Shown here piece after piece: positions 1 through 9,504 of a DNA stretch of 64,000 nucleotides. Position numbers and translations under genes: made by a program. The DNA comes from Roseiarcus sp963764955 (lineage in GTDB: Bacteria > Pseudomonadota > Alphaproteobacteria > Rhizobiales > Beijerinckiaceae), in the NCBI GenBank assembly GCA_963764955.1, contig CAVXVE010000057.1, forward strand, positions 4,869-68,868, read 5' to 3'. Each line of letters starts with the position of its first letter. Position 1 is the first letter of the stretch. The notes below the pieces were generated by a model that had not been told where the DNA came from, made no database searches, and saw only the letters and a program-made list of their open reading frames with translations.

Positions 1-1
1 A

Positions 2-88
2 GGCCGGCGCAGTGGCGTGCGAGATCGCTTGGCTCAGTTGATCGATGTCAGCGATGAGAGCCAAACTGGCGCTCCATCATTTGATTAG
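2..88 (+). CDS. Possible C-terminal end of a gene truncated by the window edge
   Basis: An open frame runs in from the left edge and stops at TAG 86-88. It reads as a hydrophilic tail containing RDRLAQLIDVSDES. There is no visible start and too little sequence to name a family. The 128 bases that follow, up to the convergent gene ending at 217, hold nothing I can recognise. This may be a chance open frame. Confidence 0.22.
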   Translation, partial: GRRSGVRDRLAQLIDVSDESQTGAPSFD

Positions 89-216
89 CGCGTGGGACGC
101 CCTATTCGCTTAAACCTCGGGCAAGGGCAAATTGCCAGGCCGCCCCTTAAACTCAAAGCAACAGGTAGGTCGCCATTGAGCGCGCCAAGCGCTCGTGATC
201 GAAAAGTTCAAATTGC

Positions 217-1786
217 TTACGGGACCAGCACGCCGGGGTTCATGATCCCCGCCGGATCGAGGGCGCTTTTCGCCGCCGCGAACGCCTTGCCGAACAGGGC
301 GGGGCGCTGGAGGCGGTACCAGGGCATGTGGTCGCGGCCGACCGCGTGATGGTGGGTGATCGTGCCGCCCGCCGCGATCAGCGCGTCGGAGGCGCGAGCC
401 TTGATTACGCGCCATTGCTCGATGAGGCGCGCGGGATCGCCCATCACGTTGAAGGTGTAATAGACCGCCGGCCCGTCCGGATAGACGTGGGTGAAGCGGG
501 TCGAGACCGTTCCCCTGGCGCCGGTCGCCTCGATGAGCGCGTCTTCCGTCGCCTTGCGCACGGCCGCGTGGAACGCTTCGAACCGGTCCCAGGTGATGGC
601 GGTCTCGAACGTGTCGTTGATCACGCCAATCGGCACGGTCAGCTCGCGCCCATAGGGCATGCGGATGAAGGCCGTGCGCCAGCGCTGGCCCGCCGCCTCG
701 TCGGAATGATGGCGCCCGCCGTGATCGGCCATGAGCTCGACCGCCCGCTTCATCCACGCGTCCACGGGATGGTCGGCGGATTCGAAGGCGAGCACGAGCA
801 GGCTCTCCTCATAGGCGTTGACGCCATAGGCGCCCGCTTCGGCATTGTCGATGACGCGCAGGTTCGAGGGATAAAGCCCGGCCTGCGAGACGGCGCGCAC
901 GGCTCTTGCAGCGGCGAAGAAATCAGGGAAGCCGAACACAGCGTCGGCGCGGAAGCGCGGGCGCCCCTGGAGCCGCATCCAGGCCTCGGTGATCACGCCG
1001 AGCGACCCTTCCGAGCCGATCATCATCCGGTCCGGGCTGGGGCCCGCGCCGGAGCCCGGCAGGCGGCGCGATTCCATGACGCCCGCTGGCGTCAGCGTGC
1101 GCAGGCTTTCGACGAGATCGTCGATATGGGTGTAGAGGGTGGCGAAATGGCCGCCCGAGCGGGTGGCGATCCAGCCGCCGAGCGTTGAGAATTCGAAGCT
1201 CTGCGGATAGTGGCGAAGCGCGAAGCCATGCGGTTTGAGCGCCGCCTCGATCGCGGGACCGAACGCGCCGGCCTGAATGCGCGCGGCGCGGCTCACTGCG
1301 TCCACTTCGAGCACGCGGTTGAAGCGCCGCATGTCGAGGCTGACCGCGCCGGCAAAGCCGTCGCCGACGATCGGCTCGACGCCGCCGACCACGGATGAGC
1401 CCGCGCCGAACGGAATGACCGCGACTTTCGCGGCTGCCGCCCAGTCGAGCAATGCGGCGATATCGGTCTCGGTCTCTGGGAAAGCGACGAGGTCGGGCGC
1501 GTTGGCGAAGTCGCGAGCGAAGGCGCGCACGGTCTCCGGATACGATTTGCCGTAGGTGTGGACGAGCCGCTCGTAGGGCTCTTGGGTCAGCACATTCGCG
1601 AGCGCGGCGGGGGCCGTCACGCGCGGCGCGCGGAGCGCAATCTCGGAGGCTTGCGGGGGCGCGGCGAGTCGCGTGCGGCTCGGCGCCGAGCTTGTCGCCG
1701 ACGAAACGGAAGAGGCGCGCGCGCTCGGCCTCGTCGAGGCCCTCGCCCTCGTTTCCCCAGCCGTAGAACTTGAGTCTCGGCGCCAT
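217..1786 (-). pseudogene. FAD-linked oxidase, alkylglycerone-phosphate synthase/glycolate oxidase-like (frameshifted)
   Basis: A flavin-dependent oxidoreductase of the FAD_binding_4 / FAD-oxidase_C family, about 520 residues when repaired. The PP-loop region VIPFGAGSSVVGG binds FAD. GSEGSLGVITEAWMRL and the C-terminal HHHAVGRDHMPW are typical of the alkyldihydroxyacetonephosphate synthase branch. The natural N-terminus (MAPRLKFYGWGNEGEGLDE, start at 1786) lies in a different frame from the rest. The frames join near 1655-1662 at a run of five G, which looks like one extra base. An alternative start in the long frame at 1791 gives an Arg/Ser-rich leader unlike the family. The substrate is unknown. 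The gene sits alone, convergent with the window edge. Confidence 0.75.
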
Positions 1787-1910
1787 GACATTTCCTCAGC
1801 GATTGCGACCGCGTCGGCCGCTGTCGATCATTTCGGGCCGAGATAGCACAAACCCGGCGCATGCGCCGCGGCGCTCGTTTTGAGGCGGCGTTTATGGTAG
1901 GAATCAGGAC

Positions 1911-2207
1911 ATGGAGCGGCAGGAAGTCCTCGATCGGTTGCGCGAGAACGAGCACGCCTTGCGGGCACGTGGGGTCCTTCATGCAGCTCTGTTCGGTTCT
2001 CGCGCGCGCGGCGACCATCGCCCCGGCAGCGACACCGACATCGTGATTGATATCGACCCGGCCGCCGACCTGTCCGTTTACGACTACGTCGGCCTGAAGC
2101 GTTACATCGCCAACCTGTTTGACGGGCCGGTTGACGTGGTCGACCGCGAGGGCCTGAAGCCTTACATCCGCCCTCCTGCCGAAGCCGACGCGCTCTATGC
2201 CTTCTAA
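1911..2207 (+). CDS. mntA: MNT-type minimal nucleotidyltransferase (MntA-like antitoxin)
   Basis: A 98-residue minimal nucleotidyltransferase. The GS-X10-DxD signature is complete: Gly29-Ser30, then Asp41 and Asp43 (SDTDIVID), with a further acidic cluster near 75-78 (DVVDRE) as candidate third carboxylate. In characterised MntA/HepT pairs this enzyme adds AMP to the HEPN toxin and silences it. The neighbouring HEPN gene starts inside the last codons (11-base overlap), as expected for a translationally coupled pair. The active-site motif being intact argues for a working enzyme. Its target here is inferred from family knowledge. Confidence 0.82.
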   Translation: MERQEVLDRLRENEHALRARGVLHAALFGSRARGDHRPGSDTDIVIDIDPAADLSVYDYVGLKRYIANLFDGPVDVVDREGLKPYIRPPAEADALYAF

Positions 2208-2556
2208 GTCGTCGGATTCGAAAGCTTATCTTTTTCACATTCGCGATAACATCATTCTGGCTGAGAGCTTCATTGACGGTTTCGACTACGAACGCTTCCG
2301 CGACAATCTGCTTGTCTTTTACGCCGTAACGCGAGCGCTCGAAATTGTCTCCGAAGCCTCCCGGCGCCTGCCCGCCGCAATGAAAGAGCAGTATCCGGAA
2401 ATTCCATGGGTCGATGTGGCCGGCGCGGGAAGCGTGTACCGGCACGACTATGAGGATGTCCTGCAGCGCCGCGTTTGGGTCACCGTGAAGAAAGATCTCC
2501 CGCGCCTGAGAGCCGTCGTAGAGAGGGAGCTTCGACGGCTTGGGGAGCTGCCATGA
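2197..2556 (+). CDS. hepT: HEPN-domain protein (HepT-like, DUF86)
   Basis: A 119-residue all-helical HEPN/DUF86 protein, the usual partner of MNT nucleotidyltransferases and a candidate RNase toxin. The C-terminal half carries IPWVDVAGAG followed by YRHDYEDV (Arg82, His83, Tyr85). In canonical HepT the catalytic motif is Rx4-6H, with Arg-Asn just after the AG and His several residues on. Here those Arg-Asn positions are Gly-Ser and the only nearby Arg directly precedes His83. The His-x-Tyr target of AMPylation is kept. The protein may be a divergent RNase or one with altered activity. Start ATG 2197 overlaps mntA. Confidence 0.8.
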   Translation: MPSKSSDSKAYLFHIRDNIILAESFIDGFDYERFRDNLLVFYAVTRALEIVSEASRRLPAAMKEQYPEIPWVDVAGAGSVYRHDYEDVLQRRVWVTVKKDLPRLRAVVERELRRLGELP

Positions 2557-2616
2557 TTGAGGCCCAGTCGAAGAACTGGCGCGCGACTCGCCGATTTTTT
2601 CGCCAACGAGATCCCT

Positions 2617-3144
2617 CTATGGACCCACGCCATCGACGGCCGGCCGCCTGAACCCCATCGCCACCCACGCGCGAAGCAACTTCAGCATGAATTTTCCGGA
2701 GCGGCCGGGATAGTTCGCCATATCGTCGGGCAAAGTCACGCCCGCGGGCCGTTCGGCGGTCATCAAGCGCATGGTCGCCGGCGGCATATCGTCAGGCAGG
2801 CGGCCGCGATAAACCGAGAGCCAGTGCCCCTTGGTGAAGTCGGCGAACATGGGCGCGCCACAGCAGCGGGCGTGCATTCGCCTCGTCGGCGAATCGGGTT
2901 TCAGCCGTTGCTCCTGCAAAAGGTCGCCGCCGTGGATGCAGCGCACGCGATCCTTGCGATAGAGAACGTAGTCCGTGCCGCCATCCTCAGCCAACACAGA
3001 GTCGACGCCAGGCGCCGCCCGATACAAGCGGCCCGCCGCTTGGCAACTCGCGCAATAGCAAATGCCCCGCAGAATGGGAGCCCCGACGATCTCGAGCTCG
3101 ACTTTACCGCAGCGGCAAGGCGCCAAGGCGCGCTCATTCGTCAT
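2617..3144 (-). CDS. GFA/DUF6151-like cysteine-rich protein
   Basis: A 175-residue protein with zinc-type cysteine pairs: CRC at 10-12, CYCASC at 29-34 and CC at 94-95. This layout resembles the glutathione-dependent formaldehyde-activating (GFA) superfamily and the related DUF6151 group. No catalytic role can be assigned, since most members outside the founding Gfa enzyme have no proven activity. The start ATG at 3144 gives the first Cys at residue 10, as usual for the fold. It lies 78 bases downstream of the decarboxylase-like gene on the same strand. A second, damaged GFA-type gene occurs at 12539-13006. Confidence 0.65.
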   Translation of the reverse strand: MTNERALAPCRCGKVELEIVGAPILRGICYCASCQAAGRLYRAAPGVDSVLAEDGGTDYVLYRKDRVRCIHGGDLLQEQRLKPDSPTRRMHARCCGAPMFADFTKGHWLSVYRGRLPDDMPPATMRLMTAERPAGVTLPDDMANYPGRSGKFMLKLLRAWVAMGFRRPAVDGVGP

Positions 3145-3222
3145 TTCGCATCGCCTTCACTCCAAGCGCGAACCCAGGTCGCGATCGCTCCTCCGCTCTG
3201 GCGCGACAGCCCTGTGGCGGGG

Positions 3223-4637
3223 CTACTCCGCCGCCTCGCGCATCGCGGCCCAGACGGCCGCGACGTCCTCCGTCTCGGTCGCGAGCGCCCCGATCGAGAC
3301 GCGCGCCATCCAGCGCCCGTCGAGCACGGCGGGCGTCAGATAAGCCGCGCCCGAGCGATTGACCGCTTCGACCCAGGCGGTCGTGTGGGCGTCGAGCGCC
3401 TCGCCTTCGAGACCCTGCCGGCTCGTGGCGCACGCAGACCGTCTGCAAGGGAACCGGCGCGACCACCCGCCAGCCCGGCGTCGCCGCGACCTTGTCCGCC
3501 AGCCAGCGCGCATTCGCCATGTCGCGCCGCAGCCGCTTCTGCAATCCGCTCACCCCCTGTTCGCGAATGACGAACCAGAGTTTCAGCGCCCGGAAGCGGC
3601 GCCCGAGCGGGATGCCCCAGTCGCGCAGGTTCTTGACCTCGCCGTCGACCGAGGATTGCAGGAAGCTCGGATTGGTCGACATGACCCGCATCAGATGCTC
3701 GGGATCGCGCACATAATAGACCGAGCAGTCGAACGGCGCGCCGAGCCACTTGTGCGCGTTGATCACCAGCGAATCGGCGCCCTCGACGCCCGCCCACATC
3801 GAGCGGCATTCGGGCAGGATCATCGCGCTGCCCGCCATCGCGGCGTCGACATGCAGCCAGATTCCGTTGCGCCGCGCGATCTCGGCGATCGGCGCGATCG
3901 GATCGATCGCCGTCGTCGCGGTCGTGCCGACGGTGGCGACGATCGCGCAGGGCAGGTCGCCGTTGGCGACATCCTCGGCGATCATCTCGCCAAGCGCGTC
4001 GGCGCGCATGGCGTATTCGGCGTCGAACGGCACGAGCCGCAGATTGTCGCGGCCGAAGCCGGCGAGCAGCGCGCCCTTGTCGACTGAACTGTGCGCGTGC
4101 GCCGACACATAGACGCGCGGCGTGCGCGTTTCGCCCTGCAGGCCGCCGCGCGCCAGCGCGTAATTCGTCGCCCGTTCGCGCGCGCAGATGAGCGCGACCA
4201 GCGTGCTGGTCGAGGCGGTGTCCTGGATCACGCCGCTAGAACGCGGGCGACAGCCCCAGCATCTGCCGGAGCCAGTCGGTGACGACCTCCTCGATTTCCG
4301 TCACCGCCGGGCTCGACTGCCACGAGAGCCCGATCACGCCGAGCCCGGTCGAGACGAGATCAGCCAAGGATGCCCGCCATGCAGCGCGTTGGCGGGGAAA
4401 TAGCCGAAGAAGCGCGGATGCTGCCAGAGCGAGAGGCCCGGAACGACGAGGCGGTCGAGGTCCGCGATCATCGCGCCGAAATCTTCGCGGCTCGTTCGGC
4501 GGCGCGGAGGGCAGGGCGTCGCGGATCTCGCCGGGCCTGGTTTTCGCCATCACCGGCCTCTCAGCGAGGGTCTCGTGATAGTCGGCCAGCCAGTCGATCA
4601 GCGCATGGCCATGGCGGCGGAAGTCTTCAGGCGACAC
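3223..4637 (-). pseudogene. Pyridoxal-dependent decarboxylase, aromatic-L-amino-acid type (multiply frameshifted)
   Basis: A group II PLP decarboxylase of about 470 residues when joined. The N-terminus MSPEDFRRHGHALIDWLADY is typical. The middle has HVDAAMAGSAMILPE and NAHKWLGAPFDCS, where the Lys would bind PLP. The C-terminal part ends GRWMARVSIGALATETEDV. At least four frame changes are needed: near 4490, 4375 (these two compensate), 4235 (an extra T between the codons of SPAF and SGVIQD) and 3430. The substrate could be tyrosine, tryptophan or DOPA, or it could be an anthranilate- or glutamate-type amine. Motifs alone do not decide. As sequenced it cannot make a full protein. Confidence 0.78.
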
Positions 4638-4747
4638 GGGCGTCCTTGCAGGCTGGCGCGCGGGATGCGAGGAAGCCGCCAGCTTGAGCCTCCATCATCG
4701 CTCGGCCGATTGAAGTCAACCGGGCGCCTGACGCGCGAGAGCATGGG

Positions 4748-5678
4748 TCAGTTCGAGCAGCGCTCCAGACAATCGCGCACGAGGCCCGCGAGCAGCTCGA
4801 GCTTGTAAGCCGTCATCGGCAAGGGCTTGGCGCCCGCGATCGCCGCGCGCGCCGCATGCTCGATGGTCGCTGGCGAAACGGGCGCGCCCTTCGCCGCCGC
4901 CTCGGCCGCCGTGAGCCGGATCGGCACGGGCGCGACGCCGCCCGCGGTCAGGCGCACGAGGCGAAAGGCGCCGTCCTCGACCACGACTCGCGCGACGACT
5001 TCGACGAGCGGCCATTCGGCCATGGCGCGGCCGATGGCGCGCCTGTAAGCCGCGCGTTCGCCCGGCGTCGGCGGCGGGAGGATGATCGCCTCGATCATTT
5101 CGCCTGGATGAAGCGCATTGTCCGCCGCTCCATCCGAGCCGTCGCCCAGCAATTGCTCGATCGCAAGCGCCGGGCGCTGGTTGGTCCTGACCGTCGCGTC
5201 ATAGGCCATGAGCGCCGCCGCCATGGTCGAGGGATGCGGCGCGACGCAGGGGCCGAGATCGAAGGCGACGCCATAGAGGTGATTGCCCTCTCGCGCCGGG
5301 CAGGCCGCGCCGCCCTTCTTCAGGCAATCGATGCGCGGATTGCGAAAGTACCAGCAGCGCGAGCGCTGGGCGAGATTGCCGCCAAGCGTGGCGACGCGCC
5401 GGATCTGCGGCGTCGCGAGACCCTGCGGCCGCGGCGGCGATTCCGGGATAGGCCGCGGCGAGGCGCTCGTCGGCCGCGATGGCGGCGATGGACGTCAAGG
5501 CGCCGATCCGCGCCGCGCCGCGCGCATCCCAGGCGATCCCGGTCATCTCGGGCGATGGCAGGATGTCGATCAGCGGCCCGCGCGAGACGCCGCTGCGGCG
5601 GCGCTCCGAGAGATCGGTGCCCGAGGCGCGGAATTCGACCGCTCTCGCGTCGGCGACGATCGTTCCAACGATCGTCAT
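4748..5678 (-). pseudogene. Xanthine dehydrogenase-family FAD-binding subunit (frameshifted)
   Basis: The medium (FAD) subunit of a molybdenum hydroxylase, CoxM/XdhB type, about 310 residues when joined. The N-terminal part (from MTIVGTIVADARAVEFRASG at 5678) includes PLIDILPSPEMTGIAWD and IGALTSIAAIAADERL. After a frameshift near 5430 the other frame continues with the expected RCWYF and CLKKGG core and the CO_deh_flav_C region from about 5224 to 4748. Its start overlaps the stop of the molybdopterin subunit gene by four bases, so the two are in one operon. Subunit function: passes electrons from the Fe-S clusters to the final acceptor through FAD. Confidence 0.8.
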
Positions 5679-8363
5679 GCGGCGCTCCTGCGCTCGATAA
5701 GACCGAGCAGCCGGTCGGCCCGCAGCGGGATCTCGTGAGGCCGCACGCCGATCGCGTTGTGGATGGCGTTGGCGATCGCCGCCGAGGTCGGAACGGTCGC
5801 GACCTCGCCGATGCCGACGCTTCCGCCCAGCACGTGGTCGAAGCCGCCCTCGTCGAAATGAAGGTCGATCGGCGGAATGTCGGCGATGCCCGGCATGCGG
5901 TAGTCGTCGAGGCTCACGGTCAGGACGTCGCCGGTTCGGGCATCGACTTCGCGCCCCTCGTAGAGCGCATAGCCCAATCCCTGGACGACCGCGCCCGCGG
6001 CCTGGCTGCGCGCCAGCGCGGGCGCCGCGAGCTTGCCGACGGCGACGCCGCTATGCGCGCGGAGCACCCGCACGTGGCCGAGCAGCGTGTCGACCTCGAC
6101 CTCGATCACCTGCACCGAGCTTGGCGCTCCGGCGCCGACCGCCACATGCGAGGAACGGCGCAGCATGAAGCCGAAGATCCAGCCGATCATGCCGGCGTCC
6201 TTCAACAGCGAATTGTTGCCATAGATGGTGCGGGAATCGTCCTCTTCGCGCTCCGCCTCGACCTTGAAATCGGGCGACGCCGCGATGAGTTCGCGCCACG
6301 GCGCGTTCGATCCCGGCGCGGGCGTCCGCCCGGTCTTCTGCGCAATGCCGGCCTTGAGCTTGCCGGCGGCGAGGAGGAGCGGCGGGACGATCGACGCGGT
6401 GACGCGGCTGCCGCCTGACCCCGGCCCTTCCGGCAGTCTCGAATCGCCGATGCGAACCTCGATCTCGTGCGGCTCGAGTTCGAATTCGCGCGCGATCCGT
6501 GTCGGCGATGACGCTGCGTGTCCCGGTGCCGATGTCCTGCGTGGCGACGCTCGCCACGAGGCGCCCATTTTCGATCGCGAGCGCGACCTTCGTTCCGAGC
6601 TGCCAGAGATAGAGCCAGTAGCCCGCGGCGACGCCGACGCCGCGGCGGTAGCGCCCGCTCTGCGCCTCGGGGCTTGAGCGCCCGCGCCACGTCTCGAGCC
6701 CGGCCGCCCAGTCGTAGAGGCGCTGACGGTTCGGGTTCGGGTCCCAGCGCTTGCGCAACTGAATGGGATCGACTTTCAGGCGAAGCGCCGCCTCGTCGAT
6801 CGCCTGCTCGAGCGCGAACGCCATCGGCGGACCGCCCGGGCCGCGGAACGCGCAGCCAGGCGGCAGGTCGCTCACGACATCGTAGTCGATGAGCTCCTTG
6901 GCTTCCGCCGGATAAATGAGACGGGCGAGCCCAGCGACGGTCGAATTGATGGCGACGCCGGCGTCGGAATGGGCGACGACCGACAGCGCTTTCAGGGCGC
7001 CGTCGCGTCCCGGCAGAAGCGCGATCTTGACCTCGGTCGCCGGCCGGTAGCCTGCGACCGACAGTTCCTCGTGCCGGTCGAACGCAACCCGGACCGGCGC
7101 CCTGGCGGCCTGGGCGAGCTTGACCGCGACGATCGTCTCATCGGCGAGCGTGGCCTTCGAGCCAAACCCGCCCCCGATATGCTCGGCGATGACCTGGACC
7201 TTGGCCGGATCGAGCTTGAACCGTTTGGCGATCCTGGTTTTGAGCTCGCTCACGGCCTGGGTCGAGACATGGACGGTCAGCGCGTCGCCGTCGAACCGGG
7301 CGACGGCCGCGTGCGGCTCGAGGCACGTGTGCTGCTGGATTCCAGTCCGGAACGCGCCCTCGAACAGCAGCGGATCGCCTTCGGCGCGCGCCTTGTCGAT
7401 CGAGCGGCGCGCTGATTTCTTCTTGCGCGAGAAGGCGGACGTCGGCCCGCGCACATTGCCCGACCAGAAGGCCGGCGCGCCGCCGCCTTCGCCGGCGTTG
7501 TATTTCTGCCCTTTGCCGCGCGGAAACAGGATCGGCGCGCCGGCCTTGCGCGCCGCCTCGGGCCCGATGACGCTCGGCAGGATCTCGTAGTCGACCTTGA
7601 TGGCGGCCAATGCGGCGAGCGCGCTTTTGCGATCCGTCGCCGCGACCGCGGCGACCGGCTGGCCGACAAAGGTCACCATGGGGTCTTCGTCGATGAGGGA
7701 GACGGCGGCGGCGACGCCGGACACGCCGCGCGCCGGCTCAAGATCGAGCGCAACGACGCGGGCGCGCGCGTGCGGCGAGCGCAGGATCAGAGCCTCGAGC
7801 TGGCCCTCGTGGCGCACGTCGACCGTGTAGAGCGCAGCGCCAGTCACCTTCGCCCGCGCCTCGATGCGCGCCGAGCGCTCCGCGTCGCCGTCGTAGCGAC
7901 CGGCGCAGGCGTCGGCGACGGCGCGCAGGATGTTGTCGTAGGCGCCGCATCGGCAGAGGTGGCCGGAGAGCGCCGCGGCGATCTCCTCGCGGGTCGGCGT
8001 CGCCGCGCCGCGCGCGGCGCGCCAGGAATCGTGGAAGGCCGCCGCTTCGACGATGAAGCCCGGCGTGCAGAAGCCGCATTGCAAGGCGTCGAGCGCCATG
8101 AAGGCGCGCTGCACGGGATGAAGTTTGCCCGCGCCGATGCCCTCGACGGTGGTGACCGTCTTGCCGGCGACGGCTTTGGCGGGCAGGAGGCAGCTCACGA
8201 CCGGCGCTCCGTCGACCAGCACCGTGCAGGCGCCGCAAACGCCGGCGCCGCAGACGAGCTTGGTTCCGGTGAGCCTCAGGTCATCGCGCAGGACGTCGAC
8301 CAGCAGAGCTTCGGAATCGTCCGGCAACGTCGTCGAACGGCCGTTGATGAGGGCTTCGGTCAT
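5675..8363 (-). pseudogene. Xanthine dehydrogenase-family protein, fused 2Fe-2S and molybdopterin subunits (one frameshift)
   Basis: About 895 residues when repaired. Residues 1-155 form the small iron-sulfur subunit, with a plant-type 2Fe-2S loop (CGAGVCGACT) and an alpha-helical cluster domain (QCGFCTPG and CRCGAYDN). The rest is the molybdopterin-binding large subunit, with EHIGGGFGSK, CAFRGPGG and the C-terminal GSVGIGEVATVP. Members hydroxylate purines, aldehydes or N-heterocycles. The frame breaks near 6500, in GTRSVIADT just before RIAREFELEP. Fusion of small and large subunits with a separate FAD subunit is less common than the three-gene CoxMSL layout. It follows the TetR gene with a four-base overlap. 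Confidence 0.82.
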
Positions 8364-8998
8364 GGGCGTCTCTTTCGGGCTTTGGGCCTGGTCGGCTGGG
8401 GCGTCTCGGCGACCGCCCCGCGAATGAGCAGGCGAATGGATCGCGTGAGATCGCCGAGCGCGGCGTCGTCGGCCTGTTCAAGGCGAATGCCGCGCGAGGC
8501 GAGTTCGACGCAGCGCGCCAGCTCGGCTGGCGTCATGCCGTCCCGCAGCTTGAGCCCGTTCGCGGCGCAGACGCGCGCGATTGTCGCGGCGATCATGTCG
8601 GATTTCTGCTGGGCTGAGCGCTGATGAAGGTCGCGCGTCTGGCGCTGGTGCTCCGACATGAGCTCTTCGGCGTGCGCCGAACCTTTCAAAAGATCGAAGA
8701 AATGGCGATAGCGCGCCTCGAGCTGAGCGGCCATGATCTCGGCCAGGCCCTTGCCGGCCCGCTCTTGGTGAAGCGCCGCGTTCCGCTCCGCTTCGAGCGC
8801 GCGCTTCAGCACGGCTTCGGAGACGGCGCGAAACAGCGCCTCCTTGGAATCGAAGTGGTGGTAGAGCGCCTGGCGGGTCAGCCCGCACTCCTGGGCGACG
8901 AGCTCCATCGAGGCGAGCCGGTAGCCATATTGGGCGAATATCCTGGCGGCGAAATCGAGGATGCGCTCGCGCGGCGTCATTTGTCGATCTTGACACAA
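8360..8998 (-). CDS. TetR/AcrR-family transcriptional regulator
   Basis: A 212-residue repressor. The N-terminal helix-turn-helix reads ILDFAARIFAQYGY, then LVAQECGLTRQALYHHFDSKEALF at about residues 15-62, and is a clear TetR_N domain. The C-terminal helical ligand domain is not diagnostic. The tail is Arg/Lys-rich. A later Met (MTPRER, 8980) is an equally good start. It overlaps the start of the xanthine dehydrogenase-like gene by four bases on the same strand, so it is likely co-transcribed with that operon and probably controls it in response to a substrate or product. That link is inferred from position. Confidence 0.87.
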   Translation of the reverse strand: MCQDRQMTPRERILDFAARIFAQYGYRLASMELVAQECGLTRQALYHHFDSKEALFRAVSEAVLKRALEAERNAALHQERAGKGLAEIMAAQLEARYRHFFDLLKGSAHAEELMSEHQRQTRDLHQRSAQQKSDMIAATIARVCAANGLKLRDGMTPAELARCVELASRGIRLEQADDAALGDLTRSIRLLIRGAVAETPQPTRPKARKRRP

Positions 8999-9098
8999 TA
9001 CGCAGAAATGTCAAATCGAGCGCGCCCTTGCGGATGCGCCCGCGCTGCGGCGAGGATGGGGCGACAACACGAGGAAGGCGCGCGCATGAGCGAGAACT

Positions 9099-9494
9099 GT
9101 GACCGGCGTCTGGATCTTGCGCTCGGCTTATCTCGAGCGGATCGACACCGGCGAGCACATCCTGCCCTACGGCGAAAACCCGCGCGGCGTTCTGATGCTG
9201 CACGAGGGCGGACGGATGGCGGCGATCATCACGCCCTCGGAGATGTCCGGCGACAAACCGCCGCCGCGGCGCAAGCTCCTCGCCTATTCCGGCCGCTACC
9301 GGATCGAGCCGCCCAACCGCTTCGTCACCGACGTCGACATCGCCTGGATTCCGAGCTGGGTCGGGACGCCGCGCGGCCGGACCTTCTCGCTGCGCGACGG
9401 CGAGCTTCACATCCTGAGCGATCCGGCGCCGGTCGAATTCCTCGACGGCGCGATGGCGGCGGGGACGTTGACGTGGGCGCGCGAGGACGGCTGA
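9099..9494 (+). CDS. Lipocalin-like domain protein
   Basis: A 131-residue protein of the lipocalin_5 type. It starts with the fold's GVW-type first strand (TGVWILRSAYLERIDTGE) and continues with PYGENPRGVLMLHEGGRMAAIITP and the conserved AYSGRYRI. As called it begins with GTG at 9099. An ATG 13 bases upstream (9086, MSEN) is followed after one extra base by the same frame, so the true N-terminus may be MSEN-VTGVW with a one-base insertion near 9098. Ligand and role are unknown. Family members are often annotated next to redox or biosynthetic genes. Confidence 0.7.
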   Translation: MTGVWILRSAYLERIDTGEHILPYGENPRGVLMLHEGGRMAAIITPSEMSGDKPPPRRKLLAYSGRYRIEPPNRFVTDVDIAWIPSWVGTPRGRTFSLRDGELHILSDPAPVEFLDGAMAAGTLTWAREDG

Positions 9495-9504
9495 CGGCGC
9501 CGGC

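Noticed and set aside
4856..6418. A 520-codon plus-strand open frame over the xanthine dehydrogenase genes
   Set aside because: It is Arg-rich shadow sequence opposite recognisable molybdenum hydroxylase subunits, even though those carry a frameshift.
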